This document shows, in pieces, positions 24,701 through 34,938 of a stretch of 64,000 bases of DNA. The notes beneath the pieces are model-generated. The model was not told where the DNA came from. It was given only the letters and a program-made list of their open reading frames with translations, and made no database searches. The number at the start of each line of letters is the position of its first letter. Position 1 is the first letter of the stretch. The stretch is taken from positions 4,873,169 through 4,937,168 of the forward strand of contig CM066913.1 of NCBI GenBank assembly GCA_033964015.1, read 5' to 3'. This DNA comes from Scolanthus callimorphus (taxonomy: Eukaryota; Cnidaria; Anthozoa; Actiniaria; Edwardsiidae). The position numbers were made by a program, and so were the translations under genes.

Positions 24701-27700
24701 CGTTACTACATAAGGAATATGCATGTGAAGTCGTGTGGAGCAAGTTTCTCAAGACATCAATCAGGGACCGAAATTAATTTTTTTTCACTCTAGGCGCCAT
24801 TGGTGACCCATTCAAAAATTTCAGTCCCCAAAAAACAATATACTAGTATTAGTTCTCACTAGAGCTGCCCCCGTGCTTTTTAAACTGCAGATGTAATAAG
24901 TATTCAATTAACATTTACAGCTGTTTCAGACAACACGCGAACCCAACGTTATCAGCTTGTTGGAGTTTAAGCCGGTTTACAAACAATTCTAACCAAAAGT
25001 ACTAAAAGCCGTCAAAACTCTTACGAAACTCTAGCGAAATACCGAAACTCTTCTGAAAACTATTGTGTCAAAATTCCAAAACGACTATTAATACACATTC
25101 TTACTCAGAAACACTTGCGCACAAAAATCGTGTTTGAAAACTCTATGAATATGAATACTTGAAAGCCTAAAGCCAATTGATCTTTCCGGAAATCCTAACA
25201 ACGGAGAACAGAACACAAGACTTTAGACTCTCGTTGGCTGTCTCTGCTTCGCGACTTCTCTGTTTTGCTCTTTTTCAATCGCTGCTCCCTAATAACCTAT
25301 ATCTGCGTTTTTATACCAGCTATCACCTAAAGCTGCTAAAGAGCTTATAATAGAACTTAATTTAACAGAACTAAAAAACGCGTTCCGCCCTTGCCAGATT
25401 TCCGGTCAACAAAGGTACTATTTTAACCTACTTTTAGTATACTTTAGCGGCAACCATTACACAGCAGACAGCGCACACATCGGAAGAAGACAAAAACGCC
25501 TACTTCTCCCTTGTGCTGATGCAAAAAAATAATAATTCTAAAGTCCTCTTTCTGAGTTTTGTGAACTTATGAAATGTAAATCTTGTCGGTAAATTATCAC
25601 ATTCTTTCGTAGCGAAAGCTAGAGAGGATTTTATAGAGTTGACCTATTGTTAAGCACAATAGCAACCATTTTGAATGCTTTACTGCTATTATGAGGTTTA
25701 GAGCTCTTAGCTTTGTGAACATTCAAGTTTTTCTCTAGACTACACAGCCACAGCAGCTCAACATTTGCTAATTCTGAACTATGGATTGCACTGACTGACT
25801 TCGGCTGAGCGTCTCCTTAGAGTTTTTGGTGATTTATTAAATTTCACGACCAGTTTGTTGTGAATGTTTAGAATTTTTATTGTCCGCCAGTGACAACAGT
25901 AAAGGTCTCAAACCCACGCTGCGAGTCACGTGATCTGGTCATCCAATCATAAACGTTACCCAAGACCTTTTGCGGGCCCTTTGCGAGTCACGTGATCTGA
26001 TCATCCAATCATAAACGTTACCCAAGACCTTTTGCGGGCCCTGCTCCGACGAATCGAGATTTTTTCTGGCATATGTACCATATACCCTTATATTTTCTCT
26101 TTACGCGGGGGATTCTATAATGCCTCAAACCGTGGCGATTCTATAATGCCTCAAACTGTGGCGATTATTGCGGGGGCAATAATCGCCACATAAACGTGGA
26201 TCTCAGCTGAACTTAGAAAGATGTGGTGCCATTTGGCGAAAAAAAAGGGAAAATATTTGGGGACCATGGGTCCTAATGCGAGCCATTTACCTGTCATATC
26301 CGCGCTATATGCTGTGTCACCTCTAAAAGGAAGAAGAGAAAAGAGAGATAAATCATCAAGGCAGGAAGCCTCCCCCGCAGTTGTTCCTACTCCTGGGCCC
26401 CTCCTATGGTTTTGCCCCATAGAAGGCCAACGACTCACAGGGAAGGCTCTGGTAAAATCCATTGGGGATCTTTGCTGATTGGCTAATTTTCAATGTAGGG
26501 GCATGCAGAGGGCAATGTAGCGGCATGCGTCTTCTCGGATAAGGACGTTAAACAGTAGGTTCCATCTCTCCCATACACTACACTAACCGGAACCAGAGGG
26601 ATGCTAAAGAACCACGAGGACCGTCAGAAGTTGTCCAACCTCTGTGTCACAGAACTCGTCATACTAGCACACAGCCATTATTATAAAACTGATTTCTATG
26701 GCCGGGATGAGCTATCCAAAAATGTAGAGCGCTTAGAGCTTTGAGGATAAGCGCTATATAAGCACCTACTTTACTTTACTTAGAGAAACCTTCTCTCAAC
26801 GACTCTGTATCAAATATTGTGCATGTGTGCTGCTGTTACAGGGGCGTAGCCAGCACTTATGAGAGGGGGGTTCCAAAATTCAAAAAATAAAAAACTCCAC
26901 ATAGATCTCGGGGAAAAACTAGCATTTGAAGAAATTTGCTACATTTTATTGGAGCTTTTATTTGTTGTCTATTAAATATTTACAATTTTAGTAGTAAGTC
27001 GGTCCAGAAAGGCGAGGAGGGGTTCTGCTGCGGGAGAGGGGGGTTCCGGAACCCCTGGAACCCCCCCTGGCTAGGCCCCTGTGTTACGGGAATGGCCCAC
27101 AACACTCTTGAAACACACTGGTTTATCAGAGTCTCAAAGCTCCACTCTTAGAATACACTTGCTTTACTTGATACCCCAATCCACCACATGCGTACCAGAA
27201 AAACAAGTGAAGCTTTGGAGAATCTGATACCCTGGATACTTTTGGAATGAAAAATATAACAAAAAATATATTCATAGCCTACCTTTCCTTTTGTCTCTGC
27301 TTGACAAGGCAATAAATCAAGATGCTGACAATAGCCACACATAAAATAACAGCTGCTGCGGCAATAGCTGCTACTGTGATGGTATAAGTAGCACCCTTGT
27401 CACCCTCCCTGGCATCCTTTCCACCTGGTACCCTCCTGCTGTTGTAGTTATAATGGTTGATGTTTCATCGGTATCAGTGGGGTACACTTTCTCAGAAGTA
27501 ACTGGTTCCTCAGTTGAGCTTGGCTTCATTAATAAAACAAACATAGCAGCGATACTAGTTAACATGTGGTGTACATCAAGATGAAAAATAATTGCTTGGA
27601 CAAATCTGAGCCCCAGTTGAACCTACGGCCCTCCTGATTCCAGTTTGATGCTCCTAGCATCCTAGCCATAGACTCACATGGCAAGCCAGTTGTAGATGCC

Positions 27701-30419
27701 AGGGACTGCATCTTGTGAGTACATGAACACTCACCAACACTAACTGCCCCCATTATGCAAGCACATCTAATAAGTGCTACAGCCATTGAGACACAGAATG
27801 AATTGATTATTTGACCTTTTCCCTGCCACATGCCAAGATGCCATCACAATTCTCACCTTAGTAAAAGGTGTACTATAAATGGTCTCGTCATCTCTGTGGT
27901 GGATTCACGAGAAGTGGAGGTAGCATCTGTCACTGGAGTAGTGTGTTTTGTTGGAGTATACTGTGTTTTCACAGTCTTTGGAGACGTGTGTGTTGGGACA
28001 GATTTCTGAGTACTTCCAGTACTTGCAGATGTGTGTGTAGGTGTTGATTTTGTTGTTGGTGGTGTACTTGTAGGTGATGTAGGTGTGGGGTAAGTGAAAT
28101 TATCTGTAATGGAATGTTAGGAATATAACATGAGATCCATGTGTTGAAGCAATCTGATTGGCTCAAACATTACAGGTCCAGAAGCATTTCACCCATTCTG
28201 GGTTATTCGAATCAGAGGTTCATAAAGGATGGGAAAAGCATACATTATAACCCTCAAACTCATTTTCAGATAAACTGGACTGTGGTATTGAATGTTGAAA
28301 TAACATTGTAAATGTGCCTATATCCAACTTACATGTTATAGATCCCTTAATTTTTAAGACAGTACAACCATCTTGGCCATATTTTTTACCCTGGCATCTA
28401 ACTGGAACTCTCATTATGTGACCAATGTATTTTGAGCTGGATTTCCACTTGAAAAGACAAAAAATATCAAAAATAATAATAAAATAAAAGTTCCATTGCT
28501 CAACGTAGGCATTGACAGGATTTTCAAAGGCGAGTCAGTTTTCCGAGGACTTTGTTGCTAGGATCTACTGATAGGGCCCCAAACAGCTCCAGGAACCCCT
28601 CTAGGGACATACTCTTGCATGCTTATTGAGTCCACCTATTGGGTGCCCTGTAAAGGCCCATGAGGCCAGTAAAGGCCGAGTGACTAGTGACGTGGCCGGA
28701 GTGTTTTGAAAAATACCTTTGCTGTCACAATGACAAATTCGTGTGAAAGGCAGGCGATACGTCATAGAAGGTATTGGCCTAAATCATTTGTGGCCTCACA
28801 AGGCAAAACAAAATATTCTAAAATCGCAAAAAAAAAAATTAAAATTAAAATCTGTTTTCGGGATCGTAAACATTGCTTTCTCAACTTGTTGTCTAGTTTG
28901 GCTCAAGCTAGGGGTGATATGCACTTTAAGCTTACAGACTACAATATCAAATGATAGTAGAGATAATTCTTAGTGATTTTCCTAGTACCCTATGATTTCC
29001 TTATGCCAGCCATATTGATCTTTACCGTTAGTTTGTTGGTCCATGAGTTAGGGGAGGTAAAACCAAAAAAGTCCTTTTCAGCAATTGGGATCCAGTTTCC
29101 TAGGTTCCACATACTGGGTTTGCCATTAAGGGAACACCTAGGTTCCTTAACATCATTTGGAGGATTGATATACTGCTCTCCATCGTTTGCTGTATCAATC
29201 ACAGGTAATTTATCCTGAAAACTCCCTTCTCCCCTCAGCTGAATAGTGCACCCTAAATAAATTAAAAGCAAACAGAAATGGAAACAACATAAATATGATA
29301 TGGTTTGACAAGTTTGTTCTCAAATTTTGGCCAGCCATTACTCTCCTGTCAGTGGCATAGCCAGAGGCAGGTACTGGGGCTCATGAGGGTATGCGGGGTA
29401 TGTATCATATACATGAAGGGGGAGGGGGTAACCTGAGAATCAGGCCCCCCTTGTTTCCCTCTCTGAAAAAAAAATTCTGCCTGATGCTCAGGCTAGGGAG
29501 GGGGGGGGGGGGGGGGGGGGTTAAAGCACCCCAAAATACCTGACATTATTTCGACCCAAAAAAATACTTAAACCAAAACTTCAGACCTGATACAAAAAAA
29601 TGGGTTTGACATTTTGTTATATTTTAGTGTTTCATAAAGGGGGGGGGGGGCAGGGAAGGGGGTCCCATCTGGCTCTACGCAACAGGCTAAAGCCCTTATA
29701 TTTAATAAAATGAATGGATGATACACAGGAACGTCAAATCTAGACGAGCTCAAATCTCTTAGGGTTTTGTTAAATCTAAGATAAAGAAATATTTATGACC
29801 TAATAAATTACAGTCACGAGTTTATGCAATAACAAGCCTCAAATTGTAGGGAAAACAAACATTACGTTGTCGGCTCCCGCATGTATACGAAATCCTTGAC
29901 CCTCCTCATGTTTACATGAAAATCATTCACAACAAAATAAAAAGCTTTTCAAAGTCGTGCAACCGGAACGGCTAGGTTGAAAAACAATGCAATCCACTTA
30001 ACAATGGCACGCGTAATGCCGCAAAAAAGGGATCTCAATAGAAAGCGGAAACAGCAAAACTACAACTTCGGAATACGTCGTCTCAAAAAAAATGTGCCTG
30101 GGCCCCCCGCGCGCTTATGCCATTTGCTTATCTCCAAATAATTACTTACTAGAGCTTGCACGAACATCAGAGTTTGGAAAGCAAACTGATCCAGTAGCAG
30201 AAGATTTCATCTGAAAGGTAGAGTGCGAATGTGTGCAGCGACAACGACAACCAGATACCGGTGACTGAGCATTGAAGGTGTTGCAACTTGAACGGCACGG
30301 AATTTGATCCACCTCCCATCAGAGGATATTCCAATATCATTCGGTATGATGTCGGGCATATTTAACTGCCTTTCGATTGTGAATGTTATTGCTCTGCAGT
30401 AGTGTAGTAGAGGTATCAC
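21723..30419 (-). CDS. Receptor-like gene A: single-pass protein, long tyrosine-rich tail; 5' exons disrupted
   Basis: Exons: 1, about 30150-30419 (ITFTIERQLNMPDIIPNDI, then C-rich CRCRCTHSHSTFQM); 2, 29026-29252 (LPVIDTANDGEQYI, MWNLGNWIPI); 3, 28333-28447 (WKSSSKYIGHIMRVPVRC); 4, 27857-28103, Thr/Pro-rich stalk; 5, 27283 to about 27530, transmembrane ITVAAIAAAAVILCVAIVSI then VKQRQKER; 6, 26291-26322 (32 bp, DTAYSADMT); 7, 24615-24637 (23 bp); 8, 24410-24524 (DDAVYCEPAEQRSTYHK); 9, 23222-23493 (SCYDNAACDVYDDID, ELYESL, SVYQPLV); 10, 21723-22253, 176 codons (KYLPLAGE, IPEYLALI, TYDYADPAKTL, VYAVLEDE, LYDDVKE, VYDVLEDPDTDYLMPVA). Exons 6-10 are intact and in phase. Three 5' problems: no in-frame ATG was found, one base is missing near 30300, and the stalk and transmembrane parts of exon 5 are in different frames near 27410-27445. 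Confidence 0.72.
22462..22635. mobile_element. MITE with AGACCTCGTCCACACTAC termini
   Basis: AGACCTCGTCCACACTACAC at the left is the exact complement of GTGTAGTGTGGACGAGGTCT at the right. The middle holds CGAAAACG and ACGGCGAAAAC blocks. It belongs to the same GTCCACACTAC family as the inner element at 23798-24182 and lies in the last intron of gene A. Confidence 0.9.
23672..24275. mobile_element. Outer foldback element, split by a second MITE
   Basis: TAGCCGTATTC and GACGGAAAACTCGTC on the left pair with GACGAGTTTTCCGTC and TACGGCTA on the right. The element is interrupted by the GTCCACACTAC-type MITE at 23798-24182. It is in an intron of gene A. Confidence 0.75.
23798..24182. mobile_element. 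Inner GTCCACACTACGCCGG-type MITE
   Basis: CACCGTCCACACTACGCCGG at the left is answered by CCGGCGTAGTGTGGACGGTA at the right. The interior repeats GCTAAATTTGAAAACG and CGAAAACGGA motifs. It was inserted into the outer element at 23672-24275, so it is the younger of the two. Confidence 0.85.
25913..26042. repeat. 62-bp direct tandem duplication
   Basis: GCGAGTCACGTGATCTG.TCATCCAATCATAAACG...TTTTGCGGGCCCT occurs at 25921 and again at 25983 with two or three differences. Each copy carries CACGTG and CCAAT, which are common promoter words, but nothing ties it to a start site; it lies inside gene A. Confidence 0.92.
26105..26170. repeat. Short tandem repeat GCGATTCTATAATGCCTCAA
   Basis: The phrase GATTCTATAATGCCTCAAAC(C/T)GTGGC occurs twice in tandem, followed by a partial copy and the small inverted repeat GCGATTATTGC...GCAATAATCGC. 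Confidence 0.85.
26690..26790. mobile_element. Possible SINE-like 3' end (AAGCGCTATATAAGCAC)
   Basis: AGAGCGCTTAGAGC...AAGCGCTATATAAGCACC ends in an ACTTT simple repeat. A similar tail, GTAGCGCTATATAAATGTGA followed by (ATT)n, occurs at 60045-60095. The shared GCGCTATATAA plus simple-repeat tail suggests a SINE family; no polymerase III boxes were confirmed. Confidence 0.35.
26839..27081. mobile_element. CAGGGGCGTAGCCAG short inverted-terminus element, second copy
   Basis: It opens CAGGGGCGTAGCCAGCAC and closes CTGGCTAGGCCCCTG. GTTA occurs on both sides. The interior is the reverse complement of the copy at 19038-19260. It lies in an intron of gene A. Confidence 0.8.
29348..29660. repeat. 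Poly-G tracts in first intron of gene A
   Basis: G runs lie near 29500-29520 and 29640-29650 in a diverged stretch that begins TGGCATAGCCAGAGG, probably an old member of the GGCGTAGCCAG family. Confidence 0.6.
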
Positions 30420-30625
30420 TAATAAAACTTTGATCCATATTTTCTGGACCCTTGGCCCACCATGTCTTTCATGTCAGACCTGCAGGACCTTTGATTCCTT
30501 TCTTGGCTAAGAACACACTGCGACAGTGTGAACTTCCGGTCCCCTTCACTTCCGGTACCCAGCATTCTTAGTGCGGGTAATTACCGCAGAAGGATTACAC
30601 AAAAAGGTTCACTGCCGGTTTACTT
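30420..30625. other. Region upstream of gene A exon 1
   Basis: These roughly 200 bases separate the disrupted first exon of gene A from the transposon pair. No in-frame ATG joins to exon 1, and an in-frame stop lies near 30480. No promoter element could be assigned with confidence. Confidence 0.4.
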
Positions 30626-30634
30626 ACTGTACAC

Positions 30635-33600
30635 TACACAGCGGTCAAACACTGCGCATGCTCAAGAATGAGATCCAAGATGGCGGACATTCGAGCAATG
30701 GGAATCATGAAACGAAGGAGAAAATTGTACTTTACTAGCCACTGACTTCTGTTCACCTTCTCAAAGAAGAACAACTTTGGACATTAGAGGATATTGTACA
30801 TGTTTATATTTTTATTTGTCGATCTGTGCGTCGGCGACTTTGTTATTGGATGCCAAACTCAGAATTCAGCGGATATTTCCCTATTTCTTAAAAGGTAATA
30901 AGCTTTTAAGTTACGCCACGCACAAGCTAACTGTTGCTGAACTCTTTTACTATTTCAAGCACGACTCTTTTCCCATAGAATCTTATTTACAAAAAACGCT
31001 TTTACTACTGTATTGAATACGCCAAGGAGAGAGCTTACACAAAACCTGGTGATATGCTTTCATTCAAAAAGAAAATTTAACTTTAGCTGAGCAATCTAGC
31101 GGTGCATAAGCTTAATCTTATTAACATATGTATAGCTTTGCCCTTCCTAACATCATCCATTCCAATCCTTCTGCCTTCATCTTTCTCTCCATATTGTTTT
31201 GAAAAATCTTCACCACCTGTACTTTATCCTTACACTTACAGCCAATTGCTGACTGAATTATTTACAAGCATGGGATGGATAATAAGCTTTGCCAACAAGG
31301 GTACCAAAAAATCAATACAAATAAAAAGGAGAAGATTGTCCTCAGGGGAAACATGCAAACAAGTTATTGATTATTACAACTGCTGCATGATTGGGCTCTC
31401 TAGTCGTGATGACTGTTCCTTTTTGTATACTACAATGAAGATATCAGGAGAATAACAAGAACAAAGACCATCAGGGACATGGTCATTATTCAGCACCTCC
31501 ACTGGATTGCCCAGGTCACAGCACGAGACTCATGAAAAAGATACTGTTTGCCCTTCCCTTAAGAATGTATTATAGAGACCTGTGGGTGAAGATAGCAAAC
31601 TTGTTGATGGTAACACCAGGCAAAGTGAGCTACGCAGTCCAAATGAGAATTCAGCAGGCCACTGGGTAACTATTGTCACAAAGGAGAACTGTACTGTACT
31701 GCATACAGAACATGTGATGAACACTATTTCCAACTGGTGACTGTTGGTTTAACTTTGAAATGATCTTAACTTTGAAATTATTATTTTAGATAGACATTGA
31801 GTCTCTACTTTGGGCTAAAAATCTGGCTCTACCCCGGTGTAAGAACCTGTGTATTGTTCACAATTGTTCACAAGTCTCAAAGCTTCTTTTGTTTAGTAGA
31901 ATGAATCATTGTCAAGTGAGAGCTGAACACAAAGGTTTCGTGCGGTTAACCTCAAATTCTGTCACAATCATGTTTCTGCAAATCAAGGCTGCACTATTTC
32001 CATTGTATTTGCCAAAATAATTTCCATGTAAGAGCAGGTGTTGGAACCATTTTGGTCATTAATTAGTGTTTAGATTGAAAGATTATTCTCAAAGAAATAT
32101 TCAGAATTGCAGTCTTGAAAGTTGTAGTAGTGGGTATTTTTTGGGGGTATCAATTTTTGGGAGCAGGTATTTTGGGGGGTATAAATTTTATAGCTCAGGT
32201 ATTTTTGGGGGTATGAAATTTGGAGCTCCATTGGAACCCCTGTCATTTTTATATCTGAGTACCCCCTGCAGGGGTTTCAATAGAAGGCGGCTACGGGTGG
32301 TTAACCGCCATCTACTCTCAAAACATGAATATGCCAATTATCTTGCCCTCAAAAGGCAGGAAATGGCCTTTTCTGCTACCGAAATTTTATGAGGGGCATG
32401 CCCCTGTACCCCCCTTATAGAAGGCTCAAGGCTTATGGCCTTCGTATGGGAACCCGAAACCCAGCCACCTGCTTCCAAAACTTAGCCTACTACTTCAAAA
32501 CTTGAAACCCCTGCCCAGGGCCTATAGCCTCTTATAGCAGAATTTTCTGTCTGGTATTTTTATCAAATATCTAGCCCATGTGATACCGGTAGCTCCATTA
32601 ACTGGAAAGCAACTTTTGATTCTATTCTGGAATTCCATTTTTGGGAAATAGCAACCCTGGAATTTACACATGTACTACAATACAAACCCTATAATTCCAG
32701 GTTCCTTTAAGAACACCTACCCTGGAATTCTGTAGCCTGAAGGTCCTCACTGAGACTACTGATTGTGCGTGGACTGGTGAAAACACTGAAATGTGAATGC
32801 TTAAATACTTAACAATCTGTTGTTGAAGAAGGCAACATAATCTAATATTGGCACATACTCACTGAGAAGAAACCAAAGGTATTTGCTGATAATCACAGAG
32901 TTTGAGGTGACTAATTGTTTTATTATGATTGCTCATTAGATCTTGGCACAGAAACACTTATTTTAGTTGGATATTTCCATGACGTAACAAATCTCATGCA
33001 CACACTCCCAATGCTTTCAATGTTATTGCCACCAGTAGGTGATTATAGAAGAAAAAACAAAACTTTCAACCAAAATCAGCACACATAATTTGTTATGGCC
33101 ACTTGATTGAGTAATTATACTTATGTAAAGGGGCACTATCACGGTTGTTTCAGTGCCCCTTTATGCAGATACATGGGGTGTTTCCTGTGGCTATGGTGGC
33201 AGTATGCCCCTTGGGTCTAAGCTCTCATTTTTAAGTTGATTTATCTAGATTTAAGTTGATTTTCTGAATCCTGAGAGGGGAGGGGGTGATGTACAGGGAT
33301 GGTCCCCTTACCCTTTTGTATAGTAAATTAGGAAAAAGTTACCTTTTAATACATACTGAATTGAGAAAAAGGCACCCTTTTCTTATAATTCTTGCAAAAA
33401 TTCATGTGTTAATATGTGTTTCAAAAGCTCCAGAACCCAGCGCACTATTGAAACCCTTTTCTATACTGCAACACAAAAAATCCTAACACTAACACTTTGG
33501 CGTATTGCCCAGTAGTTTAGTACTTTTCTTTTGCCTGAAGGGCTGGGGGTTTGGGGATTTCCAGTGACAGGTGCACTATACAGAATCTAGTGTTCTACCC

Positions 33601-34919
33601 TTTTATATAACTTGAGCTTCAAAACCCTACCCCTTTTAGGTGGAGGATCCCTGTGCCGTTGGCATGAGGGAGTACTCCCAGGTTTTGAACAAACTACATC
33701 TGTCTGTGGCAACATCCCATTTTGGAATCATGTAATGGGGGGACTTCCCCTGCTCAAACCTCTGGGGGGGGACTCCCCTACTTTTTGGGCAGAGGTGCTC
33801 GTCGTACCTTTTAGGGTTTAAAATCAGGCCTCTGGTACCTTTTAGGGGTAAAATTCGAAAACTTGCAATTTTTTCCAGATAGGTACCTCTTAGAGCCTCT
33901 AACAGGTCCGTTCTAGCAAATCAAGCAAATCGCTCTTGTCGGCAGCCTGAATTGAGACGTATTTTCCCTCTTAAAAAAATACAACAGAAAACTAAGAGGG
34001 AAAAATGCGAGTCAAAATCAACTAAGCGACGCCATTTTAGGTACCTTTTAGGGGTAAAATCGAAAGTTCCCGACAAGCACCCCCGCCCCAAAAATAGGGG
34101 AGTCCCCCCCAGAATTTTGCTGTACAGTACAGTACAGCTGTACAGTTTTTTTGCTGGTAATAAGATTTGCAATGCTCATACTGTGCTTATCTTTCCCAAA
34201 AGGGGATTTTTTGCACCGAGAGGCAGGGCTTTCACTGAAGGTAAAAGTGAAAGCCCTGGATATCCCCAGTAGGGGGTCCGGGGCTTTAAAATTACTTGTG
34301 CACATGACTACAAAACATTTATGCTCAATTAATTTATTACTGAAAATGTGATATTACTTCCAGTAATACTATTCCAGTTCCAGTTGAAAAATATGCACTT
34401 ACGACCTGATAAAACTCCTTGATGTGAGATTGCAGCAGTTTCCCATCAGTTTTTCATTTTCACGGCAGTTCGTGCAACATTTTGTGGCAGATGAATTTTC
34501 TGTGCAGCAGAATATCCTTGAGAGGGAACCGAATATTTCTTGTCGTTTTTCCGGATGAGATGTCTCGGTGTCGAATACGTTTCCAGCTCATGGAAGCTTT
34601 TTTATTTGCCCTTACCAGAAAAACACTGTTGTCAAAGTCTTGTTTTCGAGTTTTTTGCACTAAACATCCGCTACCGATGCGAAAACAGACAACCAGCGAC
34701 TTCAAAGCTCTAAAGCACGATCTAGAAAAAAGGAAAAAATCTAGAAACTAACATACCACGGATGACTATTCAGTAAACAAACTCACAAATTTCTGAGCTT
34801 AAATATTCAGACAAATCCTTAAAAACGGGCAAAATGTTCATTGGAACGTGTTTACAGTACTAATTTTAGGCATGGGTACTGGAACGTACTGCGCGTGCGC
34901 GTGGGTTTGACCGCTGTTA
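30635..34919 (+). mobile_element. DNA transposon copy 1 (4.29 kb, 9-bp target duplication)
   Basis: The left end TACACAGCGGTCAAACAC and the right end GTGGGTTTGACCGCTGTTA are inverted terminal repeats sharing CAGCGGTCAAAC. The 9-bp sequence ACTGTACAC flanks both sides (30626-30634 and 34920-34928). The left end holds CCAAGATGGCGG, a YY1-like initiator word with an ATG. No intact transposase was recognised. Open stretches conserved with copy 2 include one on + at 31102-31455 and one on - at 34460-34705 (SWKRIRHRDISSGKTTRN). A second minus frame there is Cys-rich (SATKCCTNCRENEKL) and may be the real exon. A 9-bp duplication suits Mutator-like elements better than Transib (5 bp) or hAT/P (8 bp), but the class is unproven. 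Confidence 0.85.
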
Positions 34920-34938
34920 ACTGTACACGACTGTTATC

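Noticed and set aside
25913..26042. CACGTG/CCAAT duplication as a promoter
   Set aside because: It lies in the middle of an intron of gene A with no start-site context; kept only as a tandem repeat.
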